From Rhodocollybia butyracea (Eukaryota; Basidiomycota; Agaricomycetes; Agaricales; Omphalotaceae), in NCBI GenBank assembly GCA_015501585.1, contig JADNRY010000076.1:124001-188000 (forward strand): DNA of 64,000 nucleotides. Direction: 5' to 3'. The translations under genes were made by a program, and so were the position numbers. The first letter of the stretch is position 1. Each line of letters begins with the position of its first letter. Positions 50,207-60,831 of the stretch are shown here, piece by piece. The notes below the pieces were generated by a model, which was not told the origin of the DNA, did no database searches, and was given only the letters and a program-made list of their open reading frames with translations.

Positions 50207-50753
50207 TGCTTGGGGAAATGGAACGTGGTTTTGGTGGGATGGATGAGGACTGATGAGGAACGATGGGGTCCCCGTTGATCGCCTTTAAGGGATTGTGGAT
50301 CTATACTTATTGCGGTATCAGAATTTCTTGGCTTTTAGTGTGAACTTACAAAGATATCCGCTGATTTGTAAGTTTATAACTCCGGGGCGAACTAGGGCGA
50401 ACTCGACGTAGAAAGGCGACAAAGCTGACATAGGTCCTTATACTTGTACAATGGTATTGCTCATCTAGGGCAAAGGCAACATGAATGTTGACCTATGTAC
50501 ATGTCGTCTCGAAAGCGTAAGGAAGTATAACCACTGTATAACTTAGCATAACATATGTCGTCCGAAGGTTATAGTGAATTTGAAATTGAGGCCAATACGA
50601 ATTCGGTACGATTTGAACTGACTCGGGATTACGGCTGATTACGGCTGGAGAAAAAACTGTCTGTTTAAGGAACAGCCGGGGCCCAGCGTTAAGGAAAGGA
50701 AAGGAAAAACCGCCAGGTGGTCCCTATTGAAGGAACAGCTAAAACGACGGGGG
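50207..50753. other. Gene-free interval left of the MITE
   Basis: Upstream region of the GST gene. A tandem word GATTACGGCT occurs twice near 50630-50652 and an AAGGA run near 50693-50706. No gene seen. Confidence 0.45.
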
Positions 50754-51345
50754 TACTATGGGTGGCAGGGAAGTGCAATTTTTTGATAAATTGTCAATAA
50801 CTTTACGCCAGCCAAAAATTTCGCATATCTGAAGATATAGATCGATTTACAGTAGAAAAAAACCCTTATCCTGAATTTCCTGTATTTTTCAAGGTTTAAT
50901 TGCATGCGTCGGGCAATGTCCGAGCAAAATTGGGAAGTGCAACTGGGCGCTTAGCAGCCAAAACTTTTGCCGGTTTTTGCAGTCTTTTGCTCGCTATTTT
51001 GCTTCTTGTTTCGCGAATAATATATGGATACTTATAAGAATTTGAATTTAAGCTGTTATTAGCATTGTGAAAAACCTTTTGAACTCATCTCAACGGTCTC
51101 AATAGACATTCTACATGTTCCTGGCAATTGATGCAGAAGTCACACTCGATGTTCTGAACGTTCTGCTTGCGATTCAAGTGTTTTTCATAAAATGGCCAAT
51201 CTGAGTAGACAGAATCATTGTAGAGTACCTAAATAACGTTACAAAAAAATCACAGAATCTCTAGGTTAGCGGGAACCCACATTTTCTAGTGTTTTAAAAA
51301 AAGTTGCACTTCCTAGCCGTGAGCACTTCCCTGCCACCCATAGTA
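50754..51345. mobile_element. 588-bp MITE with TA target duplication
   Basis: The ends are perfect inverted repeats of 21 bp: 50756-50776 begins CTATGGGTGGCAGGGAAGTG and 51323-51343 is its reverse complement. TA flanks both sides (50754-50755 and 51344-51345), the target duplication typical of Tc1/mariner-type elements. The inside is AT-rich, has no open frame of note and repeats the subterminal word GGAAGTGCAA near 50934 and, inverted, near 51304. It has no transposase, so it would depend on one supplied elsewhere. Confidence 0.85.
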
Positions 51346-52181
51346 CTTAGAAACCAATCACTGCGAGATAGGAACGAAAGAGGGACAAACGCCAGTCTGG
51401 CGGTCCGCCATCCAGGCGATGGCTCGTACGGATAAAGAATGTTAGCAAAGATGGAAGTTTTAGCTCTCGATCTGCTTGCATCCCAATGTTTCTCAAGTTC
51501 AACCTTAAGCAAAGCACGAATAACAGAGGTGCGAGTCGTCAGTGTTTCTTTGCCGCCTTGCGCACGTATAGAATAAACGTCGAAGATAACACATTATTAT
51601 TCGCTACTTGTTGGCAATGGACAGGCCAACTTGCGAAAGGAATTATCGGTCGGAGTCGACGTGGCTGCTCTGTAGTGAATCGTTGAGAAACGAAAGAGAC
51701 CACATGGTAGCTCCAAGTCTTGTACACCTGTGCTGGCCGACGTTTTCGAGTAGTAGATAACTACTGTGATAACGGAGGTCCTGATGCAAATAATCCAAAT
51801 TCAAACGCATAAGTAGAAATAAATTCTTGCAGTAAAAGACTACAGAAACTGTAAAGGAATGATAGATCAGTGTCTGGATACAAAATGAACATACATGAAA
51901 AATTTCAGCGGGAAAAGTTGTCTCATAGAACTGAATCCAGAATTACTGGCGGGTAATTCCTTTGGTATGGAACCAGTTCCCATCGAACGCAAATTACATA
52001 GTACCATCATGCATACATAATAAGAAAACAACAGAGAAACACTCACCAAATGATATGCGGCGCGGAAGTACATGCAGTGAACGTGTTGGTTGAAGAAAAA
52101 AACTAATTCCGTAACCCTAACCCAGCTAACCACCTCATAGACGCTCTATTTTAGCGCTCACGGTTGTTCATTTTTACATCG
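51346..52181. other. Gene-free interval right of the MITE
   Basis: About 830 bp before the PITH-domain gene. No coding signal or repeat recognised; the last part serves as its promoter. Confidence 0.45.
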
Positions 52182-53189
52182 ATGCCTCATATCCACGATC
52201 ATAGCTGCTCCCATGAGGACCACGATCACGACGAAGAGGAATTGCTAGGAGCACAGGTAAAAAGTCCTTTCTACCTGAGAGTGTAGCATGATTAGTAACT
52301 TGTGGCGAAGGACAACCTATACGAACATATTGATCGCGATAATGTGGTAGCCCTCAACGCCGATGATAACTGCAAAGGTTCCTTCCGCCGCGTTCACCTA
52401 CTGCTATCAGAAAGGCTGATGATACCACCGTGCAGGGCCCGACGTAATAAAACCTTGGCACGAAAGAATGAGTGAAGACAAGGTAATATTAGTCTTTCCT
52501 GAAGATTGCATAAATCTCAATTCTCGAATCTTAGTTTGTCGAATCAGACGCAGACGATCAACTGTACTGCAGCACCCAAGTTCGAACGCGGGATTCGTCA
52601 CTCACATTTCGCCTAGGATTATTCGTATACCATTCACTGGGAGCGTGAAGCTTCGGTCTCTTCTCCTCAAAACTGGTCCCTCTGATCTAACCCCTTCAAA
52701 AGTCGTATTGGTATGTGAACTATGACGAATGGTTCCTAGTTGCTGATGTCTCCTGTAGTTCTCGAATCAAGACAATTTGGATTTCCAAGACGTCACAGAC
52801 AAGAAGCCAACACAAGAATTCGATGTTGCGCAAGGGCGTGAAGTAGGGGAATATGCCCTCAAGTATGTCCCTTACTAAACATTGAACTTTCAGTAAATTT
52901 ATCTTCGATAAATAGGCCTGCGAAATTCCCTAATGTTTCTTCCCTCACCTTGTTCTTTCCCGCCTCTCAAGGTGCCGAAACTGTTCGCATCTACTACATC
53001 GGCCTCTTGGGGACTTGGTCAGAGGTTCGTAGTCTTCTCACACGATAGCTTGAAACTCACTCGACTACTTTCTTCACCTTACAGCGAAAAACAAATCCTG
53101 TTATTACGGTCTATGAAACACAAGCCAACCTCGCTGATCATGAAAAGATTCAAGGCACCAACGGCAATTTTAGCACTCCACAGAGCTGA
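52182..53189 (+). CDS. PITH-domain protein (PITHD1-like)
   Basis: Small protein of 209 aa with the PITH domain, also found at the C-terminus of thioredoxin-like 1 where it contacts the proteasome; stand-alone members are less well understood. Exons 52182-52256, 52311-52377, 52436-52482, 52535-52563, 52617-52710, 52759-52862, 52916-53024, 53085-53189. The N-terminus is His/Asp/Glu-rich (HIHDHSCSHEDHDHDEEE). Core segments: NLYEHIDRDNVVALNAD, FVESDADDQLIIRIPFTGSVKLRSLLL, LDFQDVTDKKPTQEFDV and FPNVSSLTLFFPASQG with IYYIGLLGTW. It ends NLADHEKIQGTNGNFSTPQS. Its last two exons lie within the tandem duplication, and a broken second copy is at 56340-56535. Confidence 0.92.
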
Positions 53190-53411
53190 TGAAGTAAAAT
53201 GAAACAAGTGTATAAAAAGAGGTTTCGCTTGAACAGAATTGTTGTGTATATAGCTATTCTTGACCTTCAGTACTTGTTGTTTATAATCGTTTTTTTCTAG
53301 TGCAGCATCATTGCCTACTTTCGACGTAATTCATTCTGCTTTCAAAATTTCCATGTGCATTCAGCTTCGAGTTGCCCAACCTCCTCCCCAGACATCTCAT
53401 CGCCGTTCACT

Positions 53412-54965
53412 TCACTGAGGTCGAAGTGCTTTTACATAAGGAACCTTCACCATGTTAGCCGCCATCTTGAACAAGAATATGGGCTCTGTACCATCCCCCT
53501 AGTGCATTGAGGTTAAAGTAGAAAGGAACCTTCGTTTAAATGAACTCACAACGAAATCTGAAGGGAAACCAGCATTGAACGGCACAACACTCTCGAGCTC
53601 TTTAATCTGTTCATTGTTCAGTGTAATATCCAATGCTTCAAGATTGTCGACGAGGTTTTCGATTTTGCGGCCACCGATGATTGGGAAGACGTAGGGTGTT
53701 TTCTGCATGACATATGCAATGGCAACTGAAAGTTGTTATTGTAAGTTAAGCATGCGCAAGAGAGCAACAAGACAGACAAGTCAAAAAAAGCACTGGCCCA
53801 CTCACCTGCGGAAATACTCTTTGCTCCAATATCTTTTGCGACTTTTTCAAGAGCATGTGATATTTTGACTTCTTCCTCAGTCCGTTCCCAATTAGCACCA
53901 AACATAGTGCGTCCGTTCTCCCCGCTTTCTCTACGACGTTGCTCTTCTGCATCAGTACGGAGTTTACCTGCCGCAAGGACACTCCATGGAGTGAGGGCGA
54001 GACCAAGAGAGCGAGCCATAGGAATTATGTCACGTTCAAAAGAACGATCCATAATGTTCCATTTGCCCTGAACACTGGAGTGATTAGAAGAAGAGGCCGA
54101 AACAATTAAAGAATGCAACTCTCACCTGATAAACAACAAAAGGGGTCTTTCCGTGGTCTTTTGCATATTGATTAGCTTGTGAGACAACCCAAGCTGGAGT
54201 ATCAGATACTCCCAGATAAATGACTTTTCCAGATGCGACGAGGTTGTGCAAACTATCCATGACTTCCTCGATAGAGGTATCCCAGTCCCACCAATGCAAG
54301 TACAGGATATCGATATAGTTCGTACGTAGTTTTTTCAAGCTAGCTTCGACGCTCAGGTGCAGGATTTGGCGTTATTGCCAGTGTAGTTAACTTGTTGCTT
54401 GATATTAGAGTTACCAGGTTTGTAGCAAGTTGTGTACTGTCAGGTTCTTAGTAAAAAGGAGGAACGAGATGTATACATTCTATACCTTAGTGGCAATGAC
54501 CAGCTGATCACGAATCCCTCGCTTTTCCATCCATTCTCCAATAAATTCTTCTGAGGACTCGTTTTGGCTAAAAACTTCATGTCAGAACCTTAACATTCAG
54601 TGAGATAACAGTCCTTGCACTTACTAGACGTTCGCTGTATCGATGAAGTTACCTCCCATATCAAAGTAGGCATCAAGCAACTTGAAGCTGGCCTCCTTGT
54701 CCATAGAACCCAAGAACTGTAGCATTGTTAGTGTTCAGCTTTTGGTCGAGTAAAACAAGGAGATCGTCTGACCCCGTTCCACTGGTCACCGATGCTCATG
54801 GCGCCCAGGCAAATTGGAGAGACGTGAATGCTTGCACGAGGACTCAGAACTCTGTAAAGACCTACATATATAACCATCCACTGTCAGTGTATATTCGAGC
54901 CTTCGTAGTTTAAAAAAATTGCCTAGCTTTGTAGGAGGTGCAGGGGCTGGCGCAAAGGTAGACAT
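53412..54965 (-). pseudogene. Aldo-keto reductase copy 1 (1-nt frameshift)
   Basis: Aryl-alcohol-dehydrogenase-like aldo-keto reductase. Exons 54965-54923, 54861-54773, 54716-54625, 54567-54486, 54436-54126, about 54071-53809, about 53727-53550, 53498-53412. Catalytic residues are visible: Asp and Tyr in FIDTANVYQNESSEE, Lys in VIATK, His in ILYLHWWDW. In exon 5, near 54362-54366, one base is missing relative to copy 2 (sense AAATCCTGCACC against AAATCTCTGCACC), which shifts the frame into an early TGA. All splice sites are otherwise sound; intron 1 has a GC donor (GCAATT at 54922). A consensus error in the assembly would make this the only functional copy. Confidence 0.8.
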
Positions 54966-55727
54966 AATGATTCTCTTAGCCTTGCGGTGGTGGAGGTAAC
55001 GAGACATGGGCCTATTATACGAACATGAATTTACAGGTCGGCATGAATTACCTGTTATGATTGGATCGGAGCCGTCGCGGTGCAGTTACAAAACCCATAT
55101 GAGAGAGCAATTACGCGTTGAGACGTAAGACAGCTCTAGGTCCAGAGATAGAAAAGGAAATGAGTGTGCAGGTTCTTGCCAGTTCCTCATCCAAAGCCTG
55201 GTTTTTGAGCTGTCTGAGGACCCAAACCTCTTCGAAGTGAAGCAGTTGTCATTCCAGGATGTTTATCACAATCAGCAGTGCTCGGACCTCAGGCTTCAAG
55301 GTGCCAGTCACGGTAACTCCTGGCACTGAGTCAAAGACTTATTTTTACCTTGACCCTAATTCAGCCTAACCAAAGTAGGCCGTGAAATACAGCGGACCTT
55401 TAGTCCTGATATCGTCGAATAATGAACCTTTGAAATTCTGAGAAAATGCGTTATTCATCAATTACTCAACTTGTACTTAGCTGTTATTCGCCGATTTCTA
55501 CGGGAAGTCAAACGCTGCTGGGTAACTGTTCGTTGAAGAACATCCTCCAAGGGGTCACCTAGTTTAGCTGGTGATACCGTAAGTCGACCACTTTCAGCTA
55601 TGCGTGGACGGCCTCACATTTTTGCCCGGATTTAGCTACTTCATCAGACTGAGGCAGATTCTAATCGTTTCGCTTTTCTCGAGTTTCTGCAAAGATTGCC
55701 TAAGATTTTGGTGGTTAAATACGTGCC
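54966..55727. other. Duplicated intergenic sequence, left block
   Basis: Upstream region of AKR copy 1; it matches 60008-60831 with many substitutions and small indels. No gene. Confidence 0.55.
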
Positions 55728-56330
55728 TTACTTTCTACCAACTCTCCTCCCCTTCCCCCTCTTCAATACGTCCTTGCCTCTCATACCGACGCCTTTCTCC
55801 TGTCTTTTACCTTTCCCCTCAATTCCATCTCCCAATCCAAGCGGATTCCATCCGCCATGCAACATCTTCAGCGTCCCTTGCATAATCATAACTGGATTTC
55901 TACTCCCTCTCACTTTTGCACTAATATCCTTGATACCCGCCGCTTTCAATATTTGATGCAATACTGGCTGACATCAATTCATGGGCCGAGGCCTCATGTC
56001 GATTTGAGTCGACCGGTATTTCGGACGGATAGGTTGTCCATATAGTGCATCCTTCGTATCGGGATACAAAATCCATGTTTTTTAACGCGTCGACGTACGC
56101 CGAGGTCTGAGCAGCGGGTACTTCGAGCGAGTGCTCATGCCCATTCCAACGAGACCGCCGCCGTCACCAACGACAGCGAATACCTGGTAATGTTTAATTT
56201 TGCCTTTACCGGTTTGTTGAGAAATTATTCGACGGCTGAGAATGATGTCGAGGTGCAAGTTGCCTCGACAGGCGGAGATGAAAGTCAAGAAAGTTAAACG
56301 TGAAGAAATGAACAAGCGCCCTAACTCACA
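55728..56330 (-). pseudogene. Truncated copy of the mitochondrial uS5 gene and its upstream end
   Basis: Matches 60832-61370 of the intact uS5m gene (C-terminal part with HQILKAAGIKDISAKVRGSRNPV), but is broken by small indels near 55970 and 56040-56130. At about 56249 it jumps directly to sequence equivalent to 62135 (GTCGAGGTGCAAGTTGCC), so the N-terminal two-thirds of the gene is deleted. It ends at the duplication junction. Confidence 0.85.
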
Positions 56331-56339
56331 TTGAACTTT

Positions 56340-56535
56340 CAGTGAATTTTCGATAAGTAGGCCCGCGAAATTCCCTAATGTTTCTTCCCTCACCTTGTTC
56401 TTTCCAGCCTCTCAAGGTGCCGAAACCGTTCGTATCTACTACATCGGTCTCTTGGGGACTTGGACAGAGGTTCGTAGTCTTCTCACATAGAACTTACTCG
56501 ACTACACGGCAATTTTAGCACTCAGCAGAGCTGAT
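56340..56535 (+). pseudogene. Fragment of the PITH-domain gene
   Basis: Matches the last part of the PITH gene: exon 7 (FPNVSSLTLFFPASQGAETVRIYYIGLLGTW) is nearly intact, while most of exon 8 is deleted, with only the end (GGCAATTTTAGCACTC and GAGCTGATGA) left. No promoter or upstream exons exist at this copy. Confidence 0.85.
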
Positions 56536-57239
56536 GACAGGTGTATAAAAAGAGGTTTTATTTTAAAAAATTATCGTGTATTACATATATAGCTATTTCT
56601 TGACTTGCAATATATACTTGTTGTGTATAATCGTTTTTTTCTAGTGCAGCATCATTGTCTACTCTTGACGTAATTCGTTCTGCTTTCTAAAATTTCTATG
56701 TGCATCCAGCTTCGAGTTGCAACCTCCTCCCCAGACATCTCTCTGTTCACTTTGTTCACTGAGGTCGAAGCGCTTTTACATAAGGAACCTTCACCATGTT
56801 AGCCGCCATCTTGAACAAGAATATGGGCTCTGTACCATCCCCTAATGCATTGATAGGTTAAAATAGAAAGGAACCTTCGTTTGAATGAACTCACAACGAA
56901 ATCTGAAGGGAAGCCAGCATTGAACGGCACAACACTCTCGAGCTCTTTAATCTGTTCATCGTTCAGTGTAATATCCAATGCCTCAAGATTATCGACGAGG
57001 TTTTCGATTTTGCGGCCACCGATGATCGGGAAGACGTAGGGTGTTTTTCTGCATGACATATGCAATTATGGCACATATAGTGTCAAATAATTATTTGCGG
57101 ACACTTTAGCCTTCGGCACCACTTTTGCGGACCTAACTTCATAAAATAGTGTAAAATAGTCATTTACGGACACTTTAGCTTTTGATAACTGTTTTGCGGA
57201 CCTAACTTGAACAAAATGTCTGGTTGAACTAAGGTCAAG

Positions 57240-57385
57240 TCAGGCATAAGATTTGTGGACACAACTTTTAGGAGTTTTGCAGAAATGAGTTTTGTGGACA
57301 TGTGTTTTGTGGACATGCATTTTGCGGACACAGGTTTTGTGGACACAAGTTTTGGGGATCCAGGTTTTAGGGACTCAAATCTCAT
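57240..57385. repeat. Degenerate tandem repeat inside the transposon, left
   Basis: About ten imperfect units of a 13-16 bp word of type TTTTGTGGACAC, e.g. TTTTGTGGACATG, TTTTGCGGACACAGG, TTTTGTGGACACAAG. It is the inverted counterpart of the right array. The apparent repetitive open frames here are a by-product. Confidence 0.75.
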
Positions 57386-58427
57386 CGACTCAAATTGGAA
57401 ACAAGTCATCGAAGTCAGACATACTTATTTTCTATCAAGCTGGACACAGATTAAGTCCAAAGTCCAAAGTTCTATGGATGACAAATGTTGATTAGATTGC
57501 TGATTAGGCGCCTCCAGCGTTAAAGGCGTTATCGGCGCTTACTATAAGTTCTGACAAGCTCATTCTGAGCTCATTCACAATTCCTAGAATATCAATGATG
57601 ACCAGTGAAACTAAATTCTGCGTATTCTTAAGTTCCATGCCAGTGGGCTACTCAAGTGTGTCAAGGCTACATTTGAAGGTGAGCAAATCGATCAGCAAAA
57701 CATGGGTAAGCTGGAGCCGTTGTCAGGCACCGTACAGCCGGTTCCATCGGCTCCCAGCGGCCCCCAGCGCTGTACAGTGCCGGAAAGCAGCTTCCCGTGC
57801 ATACAGGTTTTGCTGATCCGGGCCTGGGACACTGATATATACTGTTATAGCAAAAGTAAGTATTTTGCTATAGTGCTGAACCCCTTAAAAGTATCTAGCT
57901 AATGTATGAAGATGAACGTACATCCACTGCACTTTTAGCGGTACCATATGTGCCTTCAGAAGACTGATTAACAACTGATTAAGTATGCCAAGCTGAAAAC
58001 AGTGAACAAGCAGTGGTAGAAAGTCATGGTCATGGTACAGCAATGGGTGAGGTCTAGCCGTTGGTCTTGCTCCAGTGGCCAAGGCACACCCATCTCCATC
58101 GATAGTAAAGACTCCTACATCAAAAAACGCGAACAATACATGTACAAAACGCGTCAAAACGTGTCAAAACTATAATACCAGATAACATCAGACTGAGCTC
58201 CTTACCATGTTCAATCGGATCGTCAGCACACAATTTACTGGATATTCCAGGTGACCCATAATCTCTCTAGCAAAGCCGGTCACTACACCAGTCTCTGGCA
58301 TACTGAAGAGAAGACGAAACCGAGAGGCAATGAAGATACCATGTGACCGGGCGCTAATTCGGCGTTGGTCAGCCGGTCAGCCGAAGAACATACTAAAATA
58401 TGCTGACTAGACCTCAGGCCAAAAGGT

Positions 58428-58620
58428 CCGTAAAAGTAAGGTCCGTAGAAGTAAGGTCTACAGAAGTAAGGTCTGCAAAGTGAGGTCTGCAAAAGTGAGG
58501 TCTGCAAAAGTGAGGTCTGCAAAAGTGAGGTCCACAAAAATGAGGTCCGCAAAAATGAGGTCCGCAAAAATAAAAAATGAGGTCCGCAAAAGTGAGGTCC
58601 GCAAAAGCATAGTTTTACTC
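58428..58620. repeat. Tandem repeat inside the transposon, right
   Basis: About twelve units of 15-16 bp, type GAGGTCTGCAAAAGTGAG or GAGGTCCGCAAAAATG, most regular at 58475-58560. Probably subterminal transposase-binding repeats by analogy with other DNA transposons. Confidence 0.8.
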
Positions 58621-60007
58621 AAAAATCTTTGTCTTACTTAGGTCCACAATATGTATCTTGACTTGTGTCCAAGATGCTCAAAATATTGAAGTTAGGTCCG
58701 CAAAAGCACTGCCCACTGGTATAAATTTATGCTTAATTATTTGACACTATATGTGCCATATGCAATGGCAACTGAAAGTTGTTATTTGTAAGTTAAGCAT
58801 GCGCAAGAAAGCAACAAGAAAGACAAATCAAAAAAAAGGACGGCCCATTCACCTGCGGAAATACTCTTTGCTCCAATATCTTTTGCGACTTTTTCAAGAG
58901 CGCGTGATATTTTGACTTCCTCTTCAGTTCGTTCCCAATTGGCACCAAACGTAGTGCGTCCGTTCTCCCCGCTTTCTTTACGACGTTGCTCTTCCGCGTC
59001 AGTACGGAGTTTACCCCCCGCAAGGACGCTCCATGGAGCGAGGGCGAGACCAAGAGAACGAGCCATAGGGATTATGTCGCGTTCAAAAGAACGATCCATA
59101 ATGTTCCATTTGCCCTGGAAACTAAAGTGATTAGGAAGATAAGTTGAAACTATATAGAATGCTACTCGCACCTGATAAACAACAAAAGGAGTCTTTCCGT
59201 GGTCTTTTGCGTATTGATTAGCTTGTGAGACAACCCAGGCTGGAGTATCAGATACGCCCAGATAGATTACTTTTCCGGATGCGACGAGGTTGTGCAAACT
59301 ATCCATGACTTCCTCGACAGAGGTATCCCAGTCCCACCAATGCAAGTACAGGATATCGATAAAGCTCGTACGTAGTTTTTTCAAGCTAGCTTCGACACTC
59401 AGGTGCAGAGATTTGGCGTTATTGCCAGTGTAGTTAACTTGTTGCTTGATATTGGAGTCACCGAGTTTGTAGCCAGTTGTGTACTGTAAGATTTCTTAGT
59501 CGGAAAGAGGAACGACATGCATATAGCGGTCTATATACCTTGGTGGCAATGACCAGTTGATCACGAATACCTCGCTTTTCCATCCATTCTCCAATAAATT
59601 CTTCTGAGGACTCGTTTTGGCTGAAAACCACATGTCAGAACCTTAACCTGCAGTGAGATAACGGTAGTTGCACTTACTAGTTGTTCGCTGTATCGATGAA
59701 ATTGCCTCCCATGTCAAAGTAGGCATCGAGCAGCTTGAAGCTGGCCTCCTTGTCCATAGAACCCATGAACTGTAGCATTGTTAGTATTTCAACTTTGGTC
59801 AAGCAAACGAAGTTGTCTGACCCCGTTCCACTGGTCACCGATGCTCATGGCGCCCAGGCAAATGGGAGAGACGCGAATGCCCGCACGAGGACTCAGGACT
59901 CTGTAAAGACCTAGTACATCCCTGTCAGTGTATACTCGAGCCTTCGTAGTTAAAAAAAACTTGCCTAGCTTTGTAGGAGGTGCAGGGGCTAGCGAAAAAA
60001 TAGACAT

Positions 60008-60831
60008 AGTGATTCTCTTAGCCTAGTGGTGGTGGAGGTAATGAGGAAGAAATGTGGAATGTCGTCGAGACACAGGCCTATTATACGAACATGAATCTAC
60101 AGGTCGGCATGAATTACCTGTTAAAATTAGATCGGAGCCGTCGCGGTGCTATTACAAAACCCATATCAGAATTACGCGTCGAGACGGCGGTCGGTCAAGA
60201 TAGCTCTATGTAGGTCCAACAAGCATGGAAATAGAAAGGGAGACGACTGTGCTGGTTCTTGCCGGTCCTTCATCCAAACCCTGAGGTTTTTGTGCTGCCT
60301 GAGGCTTGAGCCCACCTAAGACCACCCAAGACATCTTCGAAGTGAAGCGGTTTTCATTCCAAGATGCCAGTCAAGTATAGTGACTCCCAAAGACTTGTTT
60401 GCCACGGGTCGCCAACAAAGTCATCCACGAATTTTATATTGACCCTCGTAAACCCACACTTATTCAGCTTGACCGAAGTAGGCCGTGAAATAGAGTAGAC
60501 GACTTTGATCCCGATATCGTCGAATAATGAACCTCTGAAATTCTGAGAAGCTGCGTTATTCATCAAAATATTCATACTTAGCTGTTATTCGCCGATTTCT
60601 ACGGGAAATTAACCACTGCTGGGTAACTGTTCGTTGAAGAACCTCCTTCGCACTAACTAAAATTCAAGGGTCGCCTAGTTTGGCTGGTGACCACTTGCGG
60701 CTGCGCGTAGACGGCCTCGCATCCTTCACCCAGATTTAGCTACTTCACCAGACTGAGGCACATACTAATTGTTTCGCTTTTCTCGAGTTTCTGCAAAGAT
60801 TGCTTAGGATTTTGGTGGTTAAATACGTGCC
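60008..60831. other. Duplicated intergenic sequence, right block
   Basis: Upstream region of AKR copy 2 and 3' region of uS5m; matches 54966-55727. No gene. Confidence 0.55.

Larger units (their letters stand above)
52882..56330. repeat. Left block of a tandem segmental duplication
   Basis: Homologous to 56331-62212. It starts inside intron 6 of the PITH gene (TTGAACTTTCAG at 52883), includes AKR copy 1 and a damaged uS5 tail, and ends at AACAAGCGCCC (56318-56328), which matches 62202-62212 next to the downstream gene. The order left-to-right repeats in direct orientation, as expected for unequal crossing over. Confidence 0.85.
57059..58766. mobile_element. 1692-bp non-autonomous DNA transposon with 8-bp target duplication
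   Basis: The element (57067-58758) is flanked by direct repeats TATGCAAT (57059-57066 and 58759-58766); the paralogous site in AKR copy 1 has this word once, so it is the empty site. The ends are inverted repeats of at least 25 bp sharing TGGCACATATAGTGTCAAAT. Subterminal arrays of a GGTCCGCAAAAGTGA-like word lie near the right end (about 58430-58620) and their reverse complements near the left end (TTTTGCGGACCTAACTT, about 57125-57210). The 8-bp duplication and subterminal arrays suggest a hAT-like element. No transposase frame is visible. Confidence 0.88.
56756..60007 (-). pseudogene. Aldo-keto reductase copy 2 (transposon-interrupted)
   Basis: Same family as copy 1. Exons 60007-59965, 59910-59822, 59769-59678, 59620-59539, 59483-59172, 59114-58853, then exon 7 from 58771, broken after about 5 codons by the 1692-bp element and resuming at 57066; the last exon ends at the stop near 56756. 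Exons 1-6 keep a clean frame ([15 protein letters not shown] to AKDIGAKSIS) with the catalytic Asp, Tyr, Lys and His. Intron 1 has a GC donor (GCAAGT at 59964). Beyond the element an extra T in a T-run near 57045-57049 also shifts the frame. A truncated product lacking the C-terminal cofactor-binding segment could still be made. Confidence 0.85.

Noticed and set aside
57255..57495. Repetitive cysteine/tryptophan-rich or threonine-rich small proteins
   Set aside because: They are translations of the tandem subterminal repeat; both strands and several frames are open for the same reason.
58428..58620. CRISPR-like array
   Set aside because: Units are directly adjacent without unique spacers, lie inside a eukaryotic transposon and have no associated cas genes.
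57067..58758. The transposon acting as a removable intron of AKR copy 2
   Set aside because: The 8-bp target duplication would remain in the exon, no good donor or acceptor lies at the ends, and a second frameshift follows.
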